12,295 nucleotides of DNA from Acidobacteria bacterium UBA7540 (GTDB lineage Bacteria > Acidobacteriota > Terriglobia > UBA7540), in assembly GCA_002478145.1 (NCBI GenBank), contig DLMI01000182.1, positions 1 through 12,295 on the forward strand, read 5' to 3'. Shown here piece by piece: positions 1 through 6,405 of this stretch. Below the pieces are notes generated by a model. That model was not told the origin of the DNA. It did no database searches and worked only from the letters and a program-made list of their open reading frames with translations. Each line of letters opens with the position of its first letter. The stretch's first letter is position 1. A program made the translations under genes and the position numbers.

Positions 1-74
1 CTCATGATCTGGTCGTTAGCGCAAGGTTGTGAAGAGGACTTTCACCTCCAAGCTGTCGAACATGCTCGGCACAC
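1..74 (-). mobile_element. 5' end of a second, tandem group II intron (partial)
   Basis: Reading on the minus strand from 74, the sequence begins GTGTGCCGAGCATG and is identical for 51 bases to the 5' end of the upstream intron. It then diverges for the last 23 bases of the window. It starts exactly where the first intron's CGAT 3' end stops. The simplest reading is a second, related but not identical, group II intron abutting the first. The rest lies outside the window, so whether it is complete cannot be seen. The alternative is a truncated remnant. Confidence 0.6.
24..74. repeat. 51-bp direct repeat, copy A
   Basis: This is identical over 51 bases to positions 1916-1966, in the same orientation. 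Both copies correspond to the first bases of a group II intron (domain I 5' region) read on the minus strand. Sequence similarity stops sharply on both sides. Confidence 0.95.
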
Positions 75-160
75 ATCGACATAGGTAAGCGGTCACCCGC
101 TTTCCCTGTCACACCACCGTACGTACGGGTCCGTATACGGCGGTTCGGCGGGTTAAGTCA

Positions 161-1537
161 TCAACGAATCGTCAATCTCGGAATCCCGAGCGAGTCGAAG
201 TAAGCATTAGGCAGCGCGAAGGCGAGGGCCGGGCTGTTCGCCAGTCGCCACGGACCGTGGGCGCTCCCCGCCGTTTTCTTGGCGAGGGCGAGACCCACGT
301 CTCGTTTCCGCAGCTCCGTGAACCGCACCGTACTCCGTTTCCACTGCTTCCAGATCACCGACCGCAGTCGGCGCCGCATCCACTCCTCAAGACTTTTCAG
401 CACCGAGGGTGTTTGGCATCTCCCGAAGTAGCCGATCCAGCCGCGCAGGTACGAGGCCAGTTCCTTGCTCATCCGTTCGATGCTAATCCCCCGCGTCCGG
501 CGCGTCAGTTCCCGTACCCGCTCCCTGAACCGCTTCACCGCCTTCGGCGCAATCCGCCGTTTCGGCGACTCGTGGTTCGTGAAGCTGAAACCCAGAAACT
601 TCCGTTCCCAAGGCTCCGCCACCGCGCTCTTGGATTCGTTCACCTTCAGCTTGAGCTTCGTGTGGATGAAGCGCGTCAAGCTCTTCATCACCCGTTCCCC
701 CGCCCGCCGGCTGCGCACGTAGATATTGCAATCGTCCGCATACCGGGCGAAGCGGTGACCACGTCGCTCCAACTCCCGGTCGAATTCGTCCAAGACGAGG
801 TTGCTGAGCAAGGGCGATAGAGGTCCGCCTTGCGGCGTCCCCTCATCCACCGGATTCACCAGCCCGCCTTCCAGCACCCCGGCGCGCAGAAACGCGCGGA
901 TCAGCTTCAATAAACGCTTGTCGCTCACCCGCTCCGCGGCTTTCGCCATCAGTTTGTCGTGGCAAACTCGGTCGAAGAATTTCTCCAGGTCCAAGTCCAC
1001 CACCCAGCGGTAGCCCGCGACGATGTGTTGCTGCGCCGCCTCCACCGCCTGATGCGCCGAGCGCCCGGGTCGAAACCCGTAGCTGTGCTCGGAAAACGTC
1101 CGGTCCCAGCGCTTTTGCAGAACCTGCATCACCGCCTGCTGGATAAATCGATCCAGCACCGCCGGGATGCCCAACTTTCTCACCCCTCCATCCGGCTTGG
1201 GGATTTCCACCCGCCTCACCGGTTGCGGCTGATAGGTCCCACGCAGCAACTCTTCGCGGATGGCTGGCCAGTGCTGTTGCAGAAATCCCGGCAATTGCTG
1301 GACCGTCATGCCGTCCACGCCAGGACTCCCCTTGTTCGCCTTGACTCGTTTCAGCGCCTGCTTACAGTTTTCCCGCTCGCAGACTTCTTCCATCAACGAT
1401 TCGATAAGGGCCGGGCTTTCGGTCTCGCGCTTCGCCACCGACGATTCGGTCCCTGTGCGGATGAGTTGCGGGGCTTCACCCCTTGCCTCTTCCCCCCAGG
1501 CCAGTTCGAGCTGGGTTTTCTGCCGCCCTTCGTCCAT
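161..1537 (-). CDS. ltrA: Group II intron reverse transcriptase/maturase
   Basis: This intron-encoded protein helps the RNA fold and splice, and copies the intron into DNA at new sites. Numbered from the chosen ATG (458 aa), RT motif 0/1 (VKANKGSPGVDGM) is at about 65-77. The first catalytic aspartates, in VDLDLEKFFD, are at about 181-183. The TPQGGPLSPLLSN block is at 234-246 and YADD at 266-269. The maturase (thumb/X) domain follows at about 315-410, including FLGFSF and YLRGWIGYFG. The C-terminus, with GPWRLANSPALAFALPNAYF, resembles the ends of many bacterial intron proteins. I see no HNH endonuclease domain, so mobility probably relies on RNA-guided insertion without second-strand cleavage. 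A GTG three codons upstream (1546) is an alternative start. I prefer the ATG because known relatives begin with a similar MxEGRQKTQ sequence. All catalytic residues are intact, so the protein looks functional. Confidence 0.93.
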   Translation of the reverse strand: MDEGRQKTQLELAWGEEARGEAPQLIRTGTESSVAKRETESPALIESLMEEVCERENCKQALKRVKANKGSPGVDGMTVQQLPGFLQQHWPAIREELLRGTYQPQPVRRVEIPKPDGGVRKLGIPAVLDRFIQQAVMQVLQKRWDRTFSEHSYGFRPGRSAHQAVEAAQQHIVAGYRWVVDLDLEKFFDRVCHDKLMAKAAERVSDKRLLKLIRAFLRAGVLEGGLVNPVDEGTPQGGPLSPLLSNLVLDEFDRELERRGHRFARYADDCNIYVRSRRAGERVMKSLTRFIHTKLKLKVNESKSAVAEPWERKFLGFSFTNHESPKRRIAPKAVKRFRERVRELTRRTRGISIERMSKELASYLRGWIGYFGRCQTPSVLKSLEEWMRRRLRSVIWKQWKRSTVRFTELRKRDVGLALAKKTAGSAHGPWRLANSPALAFALPNAYFDSLGIPRLTIR

Positions 1538-1915
1538 GAGTCGCACCGCCTACTTGCCGCTCCCTTTACCCTCCTTGCGGAGGACCGTTAGAGCCTTCGT
1601 CCCCATACGCCGGGACTACTTTGCTCGCTGCTGACTTCTGCCGCCCGGTCAGGATCGATCACTCGACCCTCAGTCCCGATTTCGGAACAAACGGCAGATC
1701 TCCCGAGGTAAGTTCGACCGCCTTCCGCGCGCAACCGGCGGATTTACAACCAGTGCCTTTGATGGATAGGGGCTTTGCGGTTGAGCGCCCGCTCGCCCGG
1801 CACCGTATGCCTCACATCCGCTTCTTGTTCATCGGCTCGCGCGTTTGCTCCACGCTTCTTCCCGACCCCGCCTCGCGACGAGGCCGTTGCGCTTCGCTAT
1901 CACTTCACCTCCATC

Positions 1916-1966
1916 AGGTTGTGAAGAGGACTTTCACCTCCAAGCTGTCGAACATGCTCGGCACAC
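1916..1966. repeat. 51-bp direct repeat, copy B
   Basis: This is identical to positions 24-74. It forms the 5' end of the complete intron. Together the two copies frame the intron and mark the tandem arrangement. Confidence 0.95.
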
Positions 1967-1967
1967 G

Positions 1968-2000
1968 CCCCGGAGGCTCCGTCGACCGGAGCCCCCGAGG
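1968..2000 (-). terminator. Terminator-like hairpin after the polymerase gene; intron target
   Basis: On the minus strand a perfect seven-base stem (GGCTCCG with CGGAGCC, loop about GTCGA) extends to about 14 pairs with G-U wobbles. It begins about 14 bases after the stop codon of the gene ending at 2014. The natural downstream flank is now interrupted by the intron beginning at 1966, so any U-tract is not visible here. Some group II introns, notably class C, insert just after such hairpins. That fits the position but does not by itself assign the class. Confidence 0.6.
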
Positions 2001-2013
2001 GTAGGTTGCTGTG

Positions 2014-4710
2014 TCATAGGCGAGCTGGGCGAAGATTGTTACTCAGTCCACCTTTTTTCTTCGCGGCACAAAGGGGCGTTGTTGCGTGCCGGGATATGAC
2101 CTTTCCGTCGCGCACCTCGCTCCTCCCTGGTTCGATAGAGAACGGATGAACCCTGTCGACCATCACCGGGTTTCCGCCTCCGTCGCGGTCCATAAACACC
2201 TCACCTTTGTGTGTCACTTGCATGTGGAAGATGCGGCGCTCATGAATGCTGCCGTCGCCGTTCGGGAAAGCAGCAACCAGAAAAACACGCCCTTCGGCGT
2301 CGATCTCTACTTCACCATCGCAGAGTTCGGGAACCGCTACCGTGATTGGCCGGCCACCAGTCCGTTCCACCATTTTGTTCACGATTTCCTGGGGGAAGGC
2401 GTAGAACACGATTGATCCCGTGCCCTGCCGGTCTTTGTTCTGGCACGCCGCAGCAGTTTTACAGGCGATAGCGTGAAGTGCGGCGAGGTAAGACAAGCGA
2501 TTCCCATTCTTTTGCTCGGCCCACTTGCGGACCATATGGATCAGGTTTTTGATGTCCTGGCGGCTTCGTTCCTCGAAAAAGTGGAGTGCCGCCTGGGCCT
2601 GGTTGCGCTTGAAGGTCGCATCTTTCCGAGTAGCGGGGTCGGATTTCTTGGCCTGGAACTCGGCTTCGGCTTCCTCCAGCGCCTTTTCGAACTTCCTGCG
2701 CCGCTCGACCACCAGTCCGATGTTGACGGCGTAAAAAGTCGAGACAATGCCGCACTCCCGGTAAATCTCGCGGCTGAAGGGATCGCCCGCAATCAGCCCG
2801 CGAAAGTCACTAAGCGGTGCGGTCTCCGTGAAGAACCGGTTGAGGTGCTGACGGAGAAATACGTACATCTTCCCGATCTTGTCGGTTTCAGGGACATCGA
2901 GGTGTTCCGGCATATCGGAAATACACCGCTTGTTCTTGAGCTTCAGCCAAGGTGCAGTTGTAACTTGTTTGCGCACCTCGCTGATCAGCTTCTGGTCAGG
3001 CTCCGTTCCCCACTTCAACTGGTCGATGGCATTTTGAAGCTGGTCAACCAGTTGGTTCGCGAAGTCCGTCTTGCCGGCGGCGAGACACGAGGTCTTGAGG
3101 TCGGTGATGGAACCGATGCGGTTACCCCGCGCCATCATCGCCACCTGGGGCAGGTTCCACCAGGGGCTTTGCTTTTTTTGGAGTTTATTCTTGGGATTGA
3201 ACTTCTGCTCCTGATAAGCAAAGCGGTCCTGGACGAACCGTGGGAAGCGGTTACCTTCGACCACACAGACCTGGTCGAAGTCGTAATCGCCTCCATTTCT
3301 TTTGGCGGTTTCCGAATGCAGCGTGAAGGTCCCCTTCAAACGAAGTTGCTGGTCGAAGAGATCAAGGACCTGGGACTCGGGCAGCGTACAACCGCTATTC
3401 TTCAAGTTCACACCCAGCAGGCCGACCGCCTCTTGAGCCGAAAGGTTTTCGAAGGGAAGCAAATCTTCTTTCATCCGGATTGGGTAGCGTACCAGAAGGC
3501 CCTGGCGGCACCGCAGTGGTGTAATGGCTTGGTCCTGCGGAATCCAATCCGAACCCGAAAAGATTTCCCCATTGTGTAGCAGGAGGTACCCATCATCGGC
3601 GAGCGTGAATCCGGGCATCAGGAAACCTCCCGAGGTACACAGCTTGAACGCCCACTTCGCGAGCAGCCTCTGCAACTGGCGGTTGATGAACGGGTGTCGC
3701 ACGATGTAGCCGGTCGGGTCCGCCTTGAGCACAGCCTCGACAATGGTGTTCTCTACGCTGGTGTACTCCGGGGCGGTCGCTTCCTCAGATTCGATCGAAC
3801 GCTGGGCCTCCTCAGTTCCCAGGATACGGAAGAGTTCCGTAAAATCCCCTTCTTTCACCGCTGCCTCCAGCTTTTCGATCTCCTGGAGGGCATAGGCTTT
3901 GATCTCGAGCTCAATCGAGTCGGCGGGTGCGTGTTCCACCAGCGTGTAACTCGACCTGAACTGAAGATCGCGGGAGACGTCACGGATGCCGAGAACGATG
4001 TGACCACGGTAAGCGTGCGCCTGCCGGTCCCCGAGTAGCGACCGAAAGGAACGTACCAAGCCACCTCGGTAATCGGGCTTGACCGCGGACTTGGGCAGGA
4101 TGATGTCAGCTTCCAACTTCTGCGCCACATCATCACCCATCACCTTGAACGATCCTTTGGCCTGGGTTTTATCAAAGGCCAAACGGAACTGGTAGAAACG
4201 GTGCGCAGGCAGGTTGAGCTTGAGAAAAAGCGATTTGGAAATCCACCCTCGGCAATCGTTCGTGCCCAGTTCGTGATCCTCCACCACCAGGACTCGGCAA
4301 TCCGGCTCCTCGATGCGTACCTTGCACGAAGAGACGAGAATGCCAAAGTAGGTGATCGCTGCCTGAGGCGACGAGCGGAAGCGCTCTGCTATCTTCTTCT
4401 CATGTGCAGCATCCACGGCGTAGAACTTGCCGTTTTTCGCAGAGCCCGTCGCGCCGACCAAGCTATAGCGCACGCCGTCGAACTCGATCTTGACGAGCGC
4501 CTGTTCGACGAGAGCCTGTTCGAACGAGTCGAGTGGCTCCCGTGGCACATCAACCGTTGCCACATGAATTCCCGGATAGAGCGACTGCAACAGAGTGTTC
4601 TCGAGTGTGGCTTGGCGATCCAGTTCCATGAGCTTCCTTGACAAACGACCCTCTTTGTTGATTTCGAGCGCGACAACCGGCGTCGCGCTGTTATCTCTTG
4701 TCCTTGACAT
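2014..4710 (-). CDS. Putative two-barrel (RdRP/QDE-1/YonO-like) RNA polymerase
   Basis: This 898-aa protein probably polymerises RNA; template and role are unknown. Signature blocks of the RdRP/QDE-1 family appear in the expected order. CRGWIS (153-158) resembles DGxGxIS. YQFRLAFDKTQAKGSFKV (173-190) resembles the QIRYGGxKGxxxV block with its conserved lysine. LLVRYPIRMKEDL (about 406-418) resembles xVxRNPxLHPGDx. GGDYDFDQVCVV (D475, D477, D479) matches the metal-binding DxDGD loop, with Phe in place of the usual Gly. NRIGSI through AIDQLKWG (530-568) resembles the bridge region ending AVDxxKTG. Residues about 665-730 are helical, charged and coiled-coil-like. The last 170 residues match nothing I know. 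The chosen ATG has AAGGAG at 4718-4723, seven bases upstream. The frame stays open to 4938, but that stretch holds two hairpins and looks like a leader. The fold assignment rests on motifs read by eye. Confidence 0.72.
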   Translation of the reverse strand: MSRTRDNSATPVVALEINKEGRLSRKLMELDRQATLENTLLQSLYPGIHVATVDVPREPLDSFEQALVEQALVKIEFDGVRYSLVGATGSAKNGKFYAVDAAHEKKIAERFRSSPQAAITYFGILVSSCKVRIEEPDCRVLVVEDHELGTNDCRGWISKSLFLKLNLPAHRFYQFRLAFDKTQAKGSFKVMGDDVAQKLEADIILPKSAVKPDYRGGLVRSFRSLLGDRQAHAYRGHIVLGIRDVSRDLQFRSSYTLVEHAPADSIELEIKAYALQEIEKLEAAVKEGDFTELFRILGTEEAQRSIESEEATAPEYTSVENTIVEAVLKADPTGYIVRHPFINRQLQRLLAKWAFKLCTSGGFLMPGFTLADDGYLLLHNGEIFSGSDWIPQDQAITPLRCRQGLLVRYPIRMKEDLLPFENLSAQEAVGLLGVNLKNSGCTLPESQVLDLFDQQLRLKGTFTLHSETAKRNGGDYDFDQVCVVEGNRFPRFVQDRFAYQEQKFNPKNKLQKKQSPWWNLPQVAMMARGNRIGSITDLKTSCLAAGKTDFANQLVDQLQNAIDQLKWGTEPDQKLISEVRKQVTTAPWLKLKNKRCISDMPEHLDVPETDKIGKMYVFLRQHLNRFFTETAPLSDFRGLIAGDPFSREIYRECGIVSTFYAVNIGLVVERRRKFEKALEEAEAEFQAKKSDPATRKDATFKRNQAQAALHFFEERSRQDIKNLIHMVRKWAEQKNGNRLSYLAALHAIACKTAAACQNKDRQGTGSIVFYAFPQEIVNKMVERTGGRPITVAVPELCDGEVEIDAEGRVFLVAAFPNGDGSIHERRIFHMQVTHKGEVFMDRDGGGNPVMVDRVHPFSIEPGRSEVRDGKVISRHATTPLCAAKKKGGLSNNLRPARL

Positions 4711-4745
4711 GGCTTTTCTCCTTTTCTCTGGGTCACAGGCAGAAA

Positions 4746-4770
4746 AGGAGACCGACGCTGCCGGTCTCTT
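4746..4770 (-). promoter_or_regulatory. Leader hairpin 1, attenuator-like
   Basis: A perfect seven-base inverted repeat (GAGACCG, seven-base loop, CGGTCTC) is extended by a wobble and an A-T pair. On the minus strand the stem is followed by CTTTTCTG, a short T-rich run. The end of the stem is about 35 bases before the polymerase start codon and just upstream of its AAGGAG site. This suits an attenuator or a translation-blocking structure; the U-tract is weak for a full terminator. Confidence 0.5.
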
Positions 4771-4799
4771 CGCTGTCCTGTGCCGCAAACGAGGTTTAC

Positions 4800-4821
4800 G
4801 GCCGGACTCGAAGAGCCGGCC
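4800..4821 (-). promoter_or_regulatory. Leader hairpin 2
   Basis: GGCCGG pairs with CCGGCC, and inside it CTC pairs with GAG around a three-base loop. One bulged base (A at 4806 on the plus strand) interrupts the stem. The total is nine pairs, very GC-rich. It lies about 30 bases upstream of hairpin 1 in the transcript. No U-tract follows it, so it is not a standard terminator. The TTCGAGTCC in its loop recalls a tRNA T-arm, but no tRNA is present. Confidence 0.45.
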
Positions 4822-5139
4822 TATTCGGTTGTTAGCGACCTGCGCGCTTTGGCAGAGTACACGGAACCAAAGCTGCAAGTCGTACCTGGATCGGTTGACG
4901 ACAAGCCAAAACTGCGAACTGCTTGGCATCACCCTCACGCCTCAGTTTCTGTCTGCAAACGCAGAACAGAAGAGAGGTTGCTGGAAAAGTTCCTTTCGCT
5001 TTACACTGCCTGGTGAATAATTTCCAGTCAGTTTCAACGACCGGACCAAGCCCAGCACTGAACCGCAATGAAGCTTGCGGAAGGCTTTGACGGATCTAAC
5101 TTCGTCTGGTAATGAAGCCGTATTAGAAAAATGCCGCGG

Positions 5140-5436
5140 TTATCTCTTAACAGGCTCACTCCTCACCTGGGGATTCTTCCCCGTAAAGTCCGCCGTGGCG
5201 TGCCACTCGATGAGGCTGTAATAATTCAAGCCACTCTTGAGTGACTCGATTTTCGCTTCCCCCTCGGTCGCAATCTCCCGATCGAGCGACGGGATTGTGC
5301 CATTGGCGCCGGCTTTGGCCAAAAAGAAACGGACGCTCCCTATCGGCCCCTGCTCCTGCGGGGCCGATCGCCGGCGGGGACTCCGAGCGACAGGCTGAGG
5401 ACCCTTCGCTTCCTCAACCGTACTGCCTGCTGCCAT
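5140..5436 (-). CDS. Small hypothetical protein at the end of the T4SS operon
   Basis: I do not recognise this 98-aa product. Its first third is rich in Pro, Arg, Ala and Gln (RSPRRRSAPQEQG) and probably disordered. The rest (about 33-90) looks folded, with GSVRFFLAKAGANGTIP and GLNYYSLIEWHATADF, and has no signal peptide or membrane segment. The start ATG at 5434-5436 is chosen because GGAGGGAGG (5444-5452) lies seven bases upstream. A longer reading from 5526 would run through a hairpin and is unlikely. The gene follows virB8 after about 100 bases and precedes the polymerase leader. The position is where virB9/trbG would often sit, but the sequence shows no VirB9 features. It could be an accessory T4SS component or a partner of the polymerase; neither is shown by the sequence. 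Confidence 0.6.
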   Translation of the reverse strand: MAAGSTVEEAKGPQPVARSPRRRSAPQEQGPIGSVRFFLAKAGANGTIPSLDREIATEGEAKIESLKSGLNYYSLIEWHATADFTGKNPQVRSEPVKR

Positions 5437-5453
5437 ACCCAAACCTCCCTCCT

Positions 5454-5481
5454 GGCGGCTCGCTCTCGCAAGCGAGCCGCC
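5454..5481. terminator. 11-bp perfect inverted repeat between virB8 and the 98-aa gene
   Basis: GGCGGCTCGCT and AGCGAGCCGCC are separated by six bases. On the plus strand the stem is followed by GGTTTTCTT, a good intrinsic-terminator shape, yet no plus-strand gene precedes it. On the minus strand, the direction of all genes, the hairpin ends two bases before the ribosome binding site of the 98-aa gene. There it may act as an mRNA processing or stability element, or partly terminate the upstream operon. Confidence 0.6.
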
Positions 5482-5535
5482 GGTTTTCTTGCATGCCAGA
5501 TGGCCCCTGGCGGGCTGCTGCCCCAATGACAGCCT

Positions 5536-6291
5536 TTACTTGTCGGCTCCCTCGGACTCGAGCGGGCTGTTTTGCAGCAGCCCGTTTTCACGATCACCGA
5601 CCATCTGTTGCTCGGAGTACTGAGCCACCAACAGGCCGCTGGGATTTGTTTCTGACCGTCGTTCCTCCACCAGCCGCACGTTATAGCGCGCCACGATTCG
5701 GTCGCTACTCTCAGTCCCGTTGTGAACTCTGTGGACTTCTTTCACTCCGAAGGCAACATATGCCCAAGCAGTTCCTTTCACCGTCTCAATCGTGCGGATG
5801 CGAAAGTCGGAGATGATGTGTTCATCCTTGATTTTTCCCACCGTATCTTCGTCACGGAGCCGGTCCAGCGTGTACTGCCGCAGGTTGGCGGTCATCATGT
5901 TGAGTGACTCGGACAAGTTCCGGTCCACGGAATCGGGCGTATAAGACAGGTAGTGATCGAGGAAGCGCCGCACGGCCGCTCTGCCTTCGAGGTCCGTGGG
6001 AGCCGCTTCGGCCGCCACCTCCGCTGACAACCCAAAGGAAAAGCCTGACTTCCCCGGGGGATGAGCCGCAGCGCCTACTACGGTGGCGTTGCCATCCTTG
6101 TCGACCCGGATCACCGTCGGCGGCTGCAAACGGACATAGATGGCGAAGGCCAAAGAAATCAAGGCTAGCGCGCCAAAAACCATCGCCAGCACCATGGAGC
6201 GATTGGCGTAGGCGCGGAGCATGCCGTCGTGCTCGTAGTACTTCGTGTACCACGTGGCCTCCGGCGCTTTTGCCTCAATGTTGCCCTTCAT
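5536..6291 (-). CDS. virB8: VirB8/TrbF-like T4SS inner-membrane protein
   Basis: VirB8 proteins are bitopic inner-membrane scaffolds that contact VirB6, VirB10 and the pilus subunits. This 251-aa protein has a cytoplasmic N-terminus with WYTKYYEHDG at about 14-23. One transmembrane helix spans about 32-54, starting RSMVLAMVFGALALISLAF. A periplasmic domain of about 190 residues follows and should adopt the NTF2-like VirB8 fold. The order TM, PPTVIRVDKDG, then a long soluble domain is typical of the family. The start ATG has GGAGG nine bases upstream. It lies 114 bases after the annotated end of virB6; that gap is discussed with a possible frameshift. Assignment rests on topology, size and operon position. 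Confidence 0.8.
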   Translation of the reverse strand: MKGNIEAKAPEATWYTKYYEHDGMLRAYANRSMVLAMVFGALALISLAFAIYVRLQPPTVIRVDKDGNATVVGAAAHPPGKSGFSFGLSAEVAAEAAPTDLEGRAAVRRFLDHYLSYTPDSVDRNLSESLNMMTANLRQYTLDRLRDEDTVGKIKDEHIISDFRIRTIETVKGTAWAYVAFGVKEVHRVHNGTESSDRIVARYNVRLVEERRSETNPSGLLVAQYSEQQMVGDRENGLLQNSPLESEGADK

Positions 6292-6405
6292 CCGTCACAT
6301 CCTCCACTCTCAAAGGCATTGGACCATAGCGGCGCGAATCTAAATAGTTTCCTGGGTCGAGTGCCTTGCCTCTCGGCCGCAAGCTAGGCACATGGCTGTA
6401 CGGGT
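6292..6405 (-). other. Gap between virB6 and virB8, open in the virB6 -1 frame
   Basis: These 114 bases follow the TAG of virB6. In the -1 frame relative to virB6 they read without a stop into virB8, ending at TGA 6275-6277, 17 bases inside that gene. The implied 44-residue tail (LDPYSHVPSLRPRGKALDPG...) is hydrophilic and has varied, protein-like composition. No strong start codon with a ribosome binding site serves it on its own, so it would need a frameshift in the glycine tract. It may also be plain non-coding spacer. Confidence 0.4.

Larger units (their letters stand above)
75..1966 (-). mobile_element. Group II intron, apparently full length (about 1.89 kb)
   Basis: This is a self-splicing retroelement RNA with its reverse transcriptase gene in domain IV. 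The 5' end, read on the minus strand from 1966, begins GTGTGCC, matching the GUGYG consensus. Bases 1966 down to about 1547 carry domains I to IV before the protein gene and show no other gene. Domain V lies at about 109-146: two arms (ACCGCCGTA.ACGG and CCGTACGTACGGTGGT) pair with a two-base bulge, as expected for the catalytic hairpin. Domain VI lies at about 82-107: AAGCGG and CCGCTT pair around a GTGA loop. An unpaired A at about 82 lies 7 bases before a 3' end reading CGAT, which fits the branch point and the AY 3' boundary. The 3' boundary could instead be at 81 if the branch A is the one within TTACC. The intron follows a hairpin that ends the upstream gene. The subclass is not assigned. 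Confidence 0.85.
4711..5139 (-). promoter_or_regulatory. Leader/intergenic region upstream of the polymerase gene
   Basis: These 429 bases lie between the small 98-aa gene and the polymerase start and hold no convincing gene. A frame in phase with the polymerase is open to 4938, but it has no good ribosome binding site and runs through the two hairpins listed separately. No well-spaced -35/-10 pair stands out, though TAATAC on the minus strand near 5120 could be a weak -10. The spacing suggests that the polymerase has its own promoter or is controlled through the structured leader, instead of simply being coupled to the T4SS operon. Confidence 0.5.

Noticed and set aside
2473..3579. A 368-codon open frame on the plus strand opposite the polymerase gene.
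   Set aside because: It lies wholly antisense to a gene with recognisable catalytic motifs, has no ribosome binding site I can see, and is explained by high-GC codon usage on the other strand.
4800..4845. A tRNA-like stretch with TTCGAGTCC.
   Set aside because: No acceptor, D or anticodon arms can be built around it; it is the loop side of a simple hairpin.
4711..4938. An N-terminal extension of the polymerase by 76 codons.
   Set aside because: A strong AAGGAG site supports the ATG at 4710. The extension crosses both leader hairpins, and its sequence is unlike the rest of the protein.
5563..5588. CGGGCTG...CAGCCCG followed by TTTT on the plus strand, terminator-like.
   Set aside because: It lies inside the virB8 coding sequence, is antisense, and the stem is only seven bases; probably chance.
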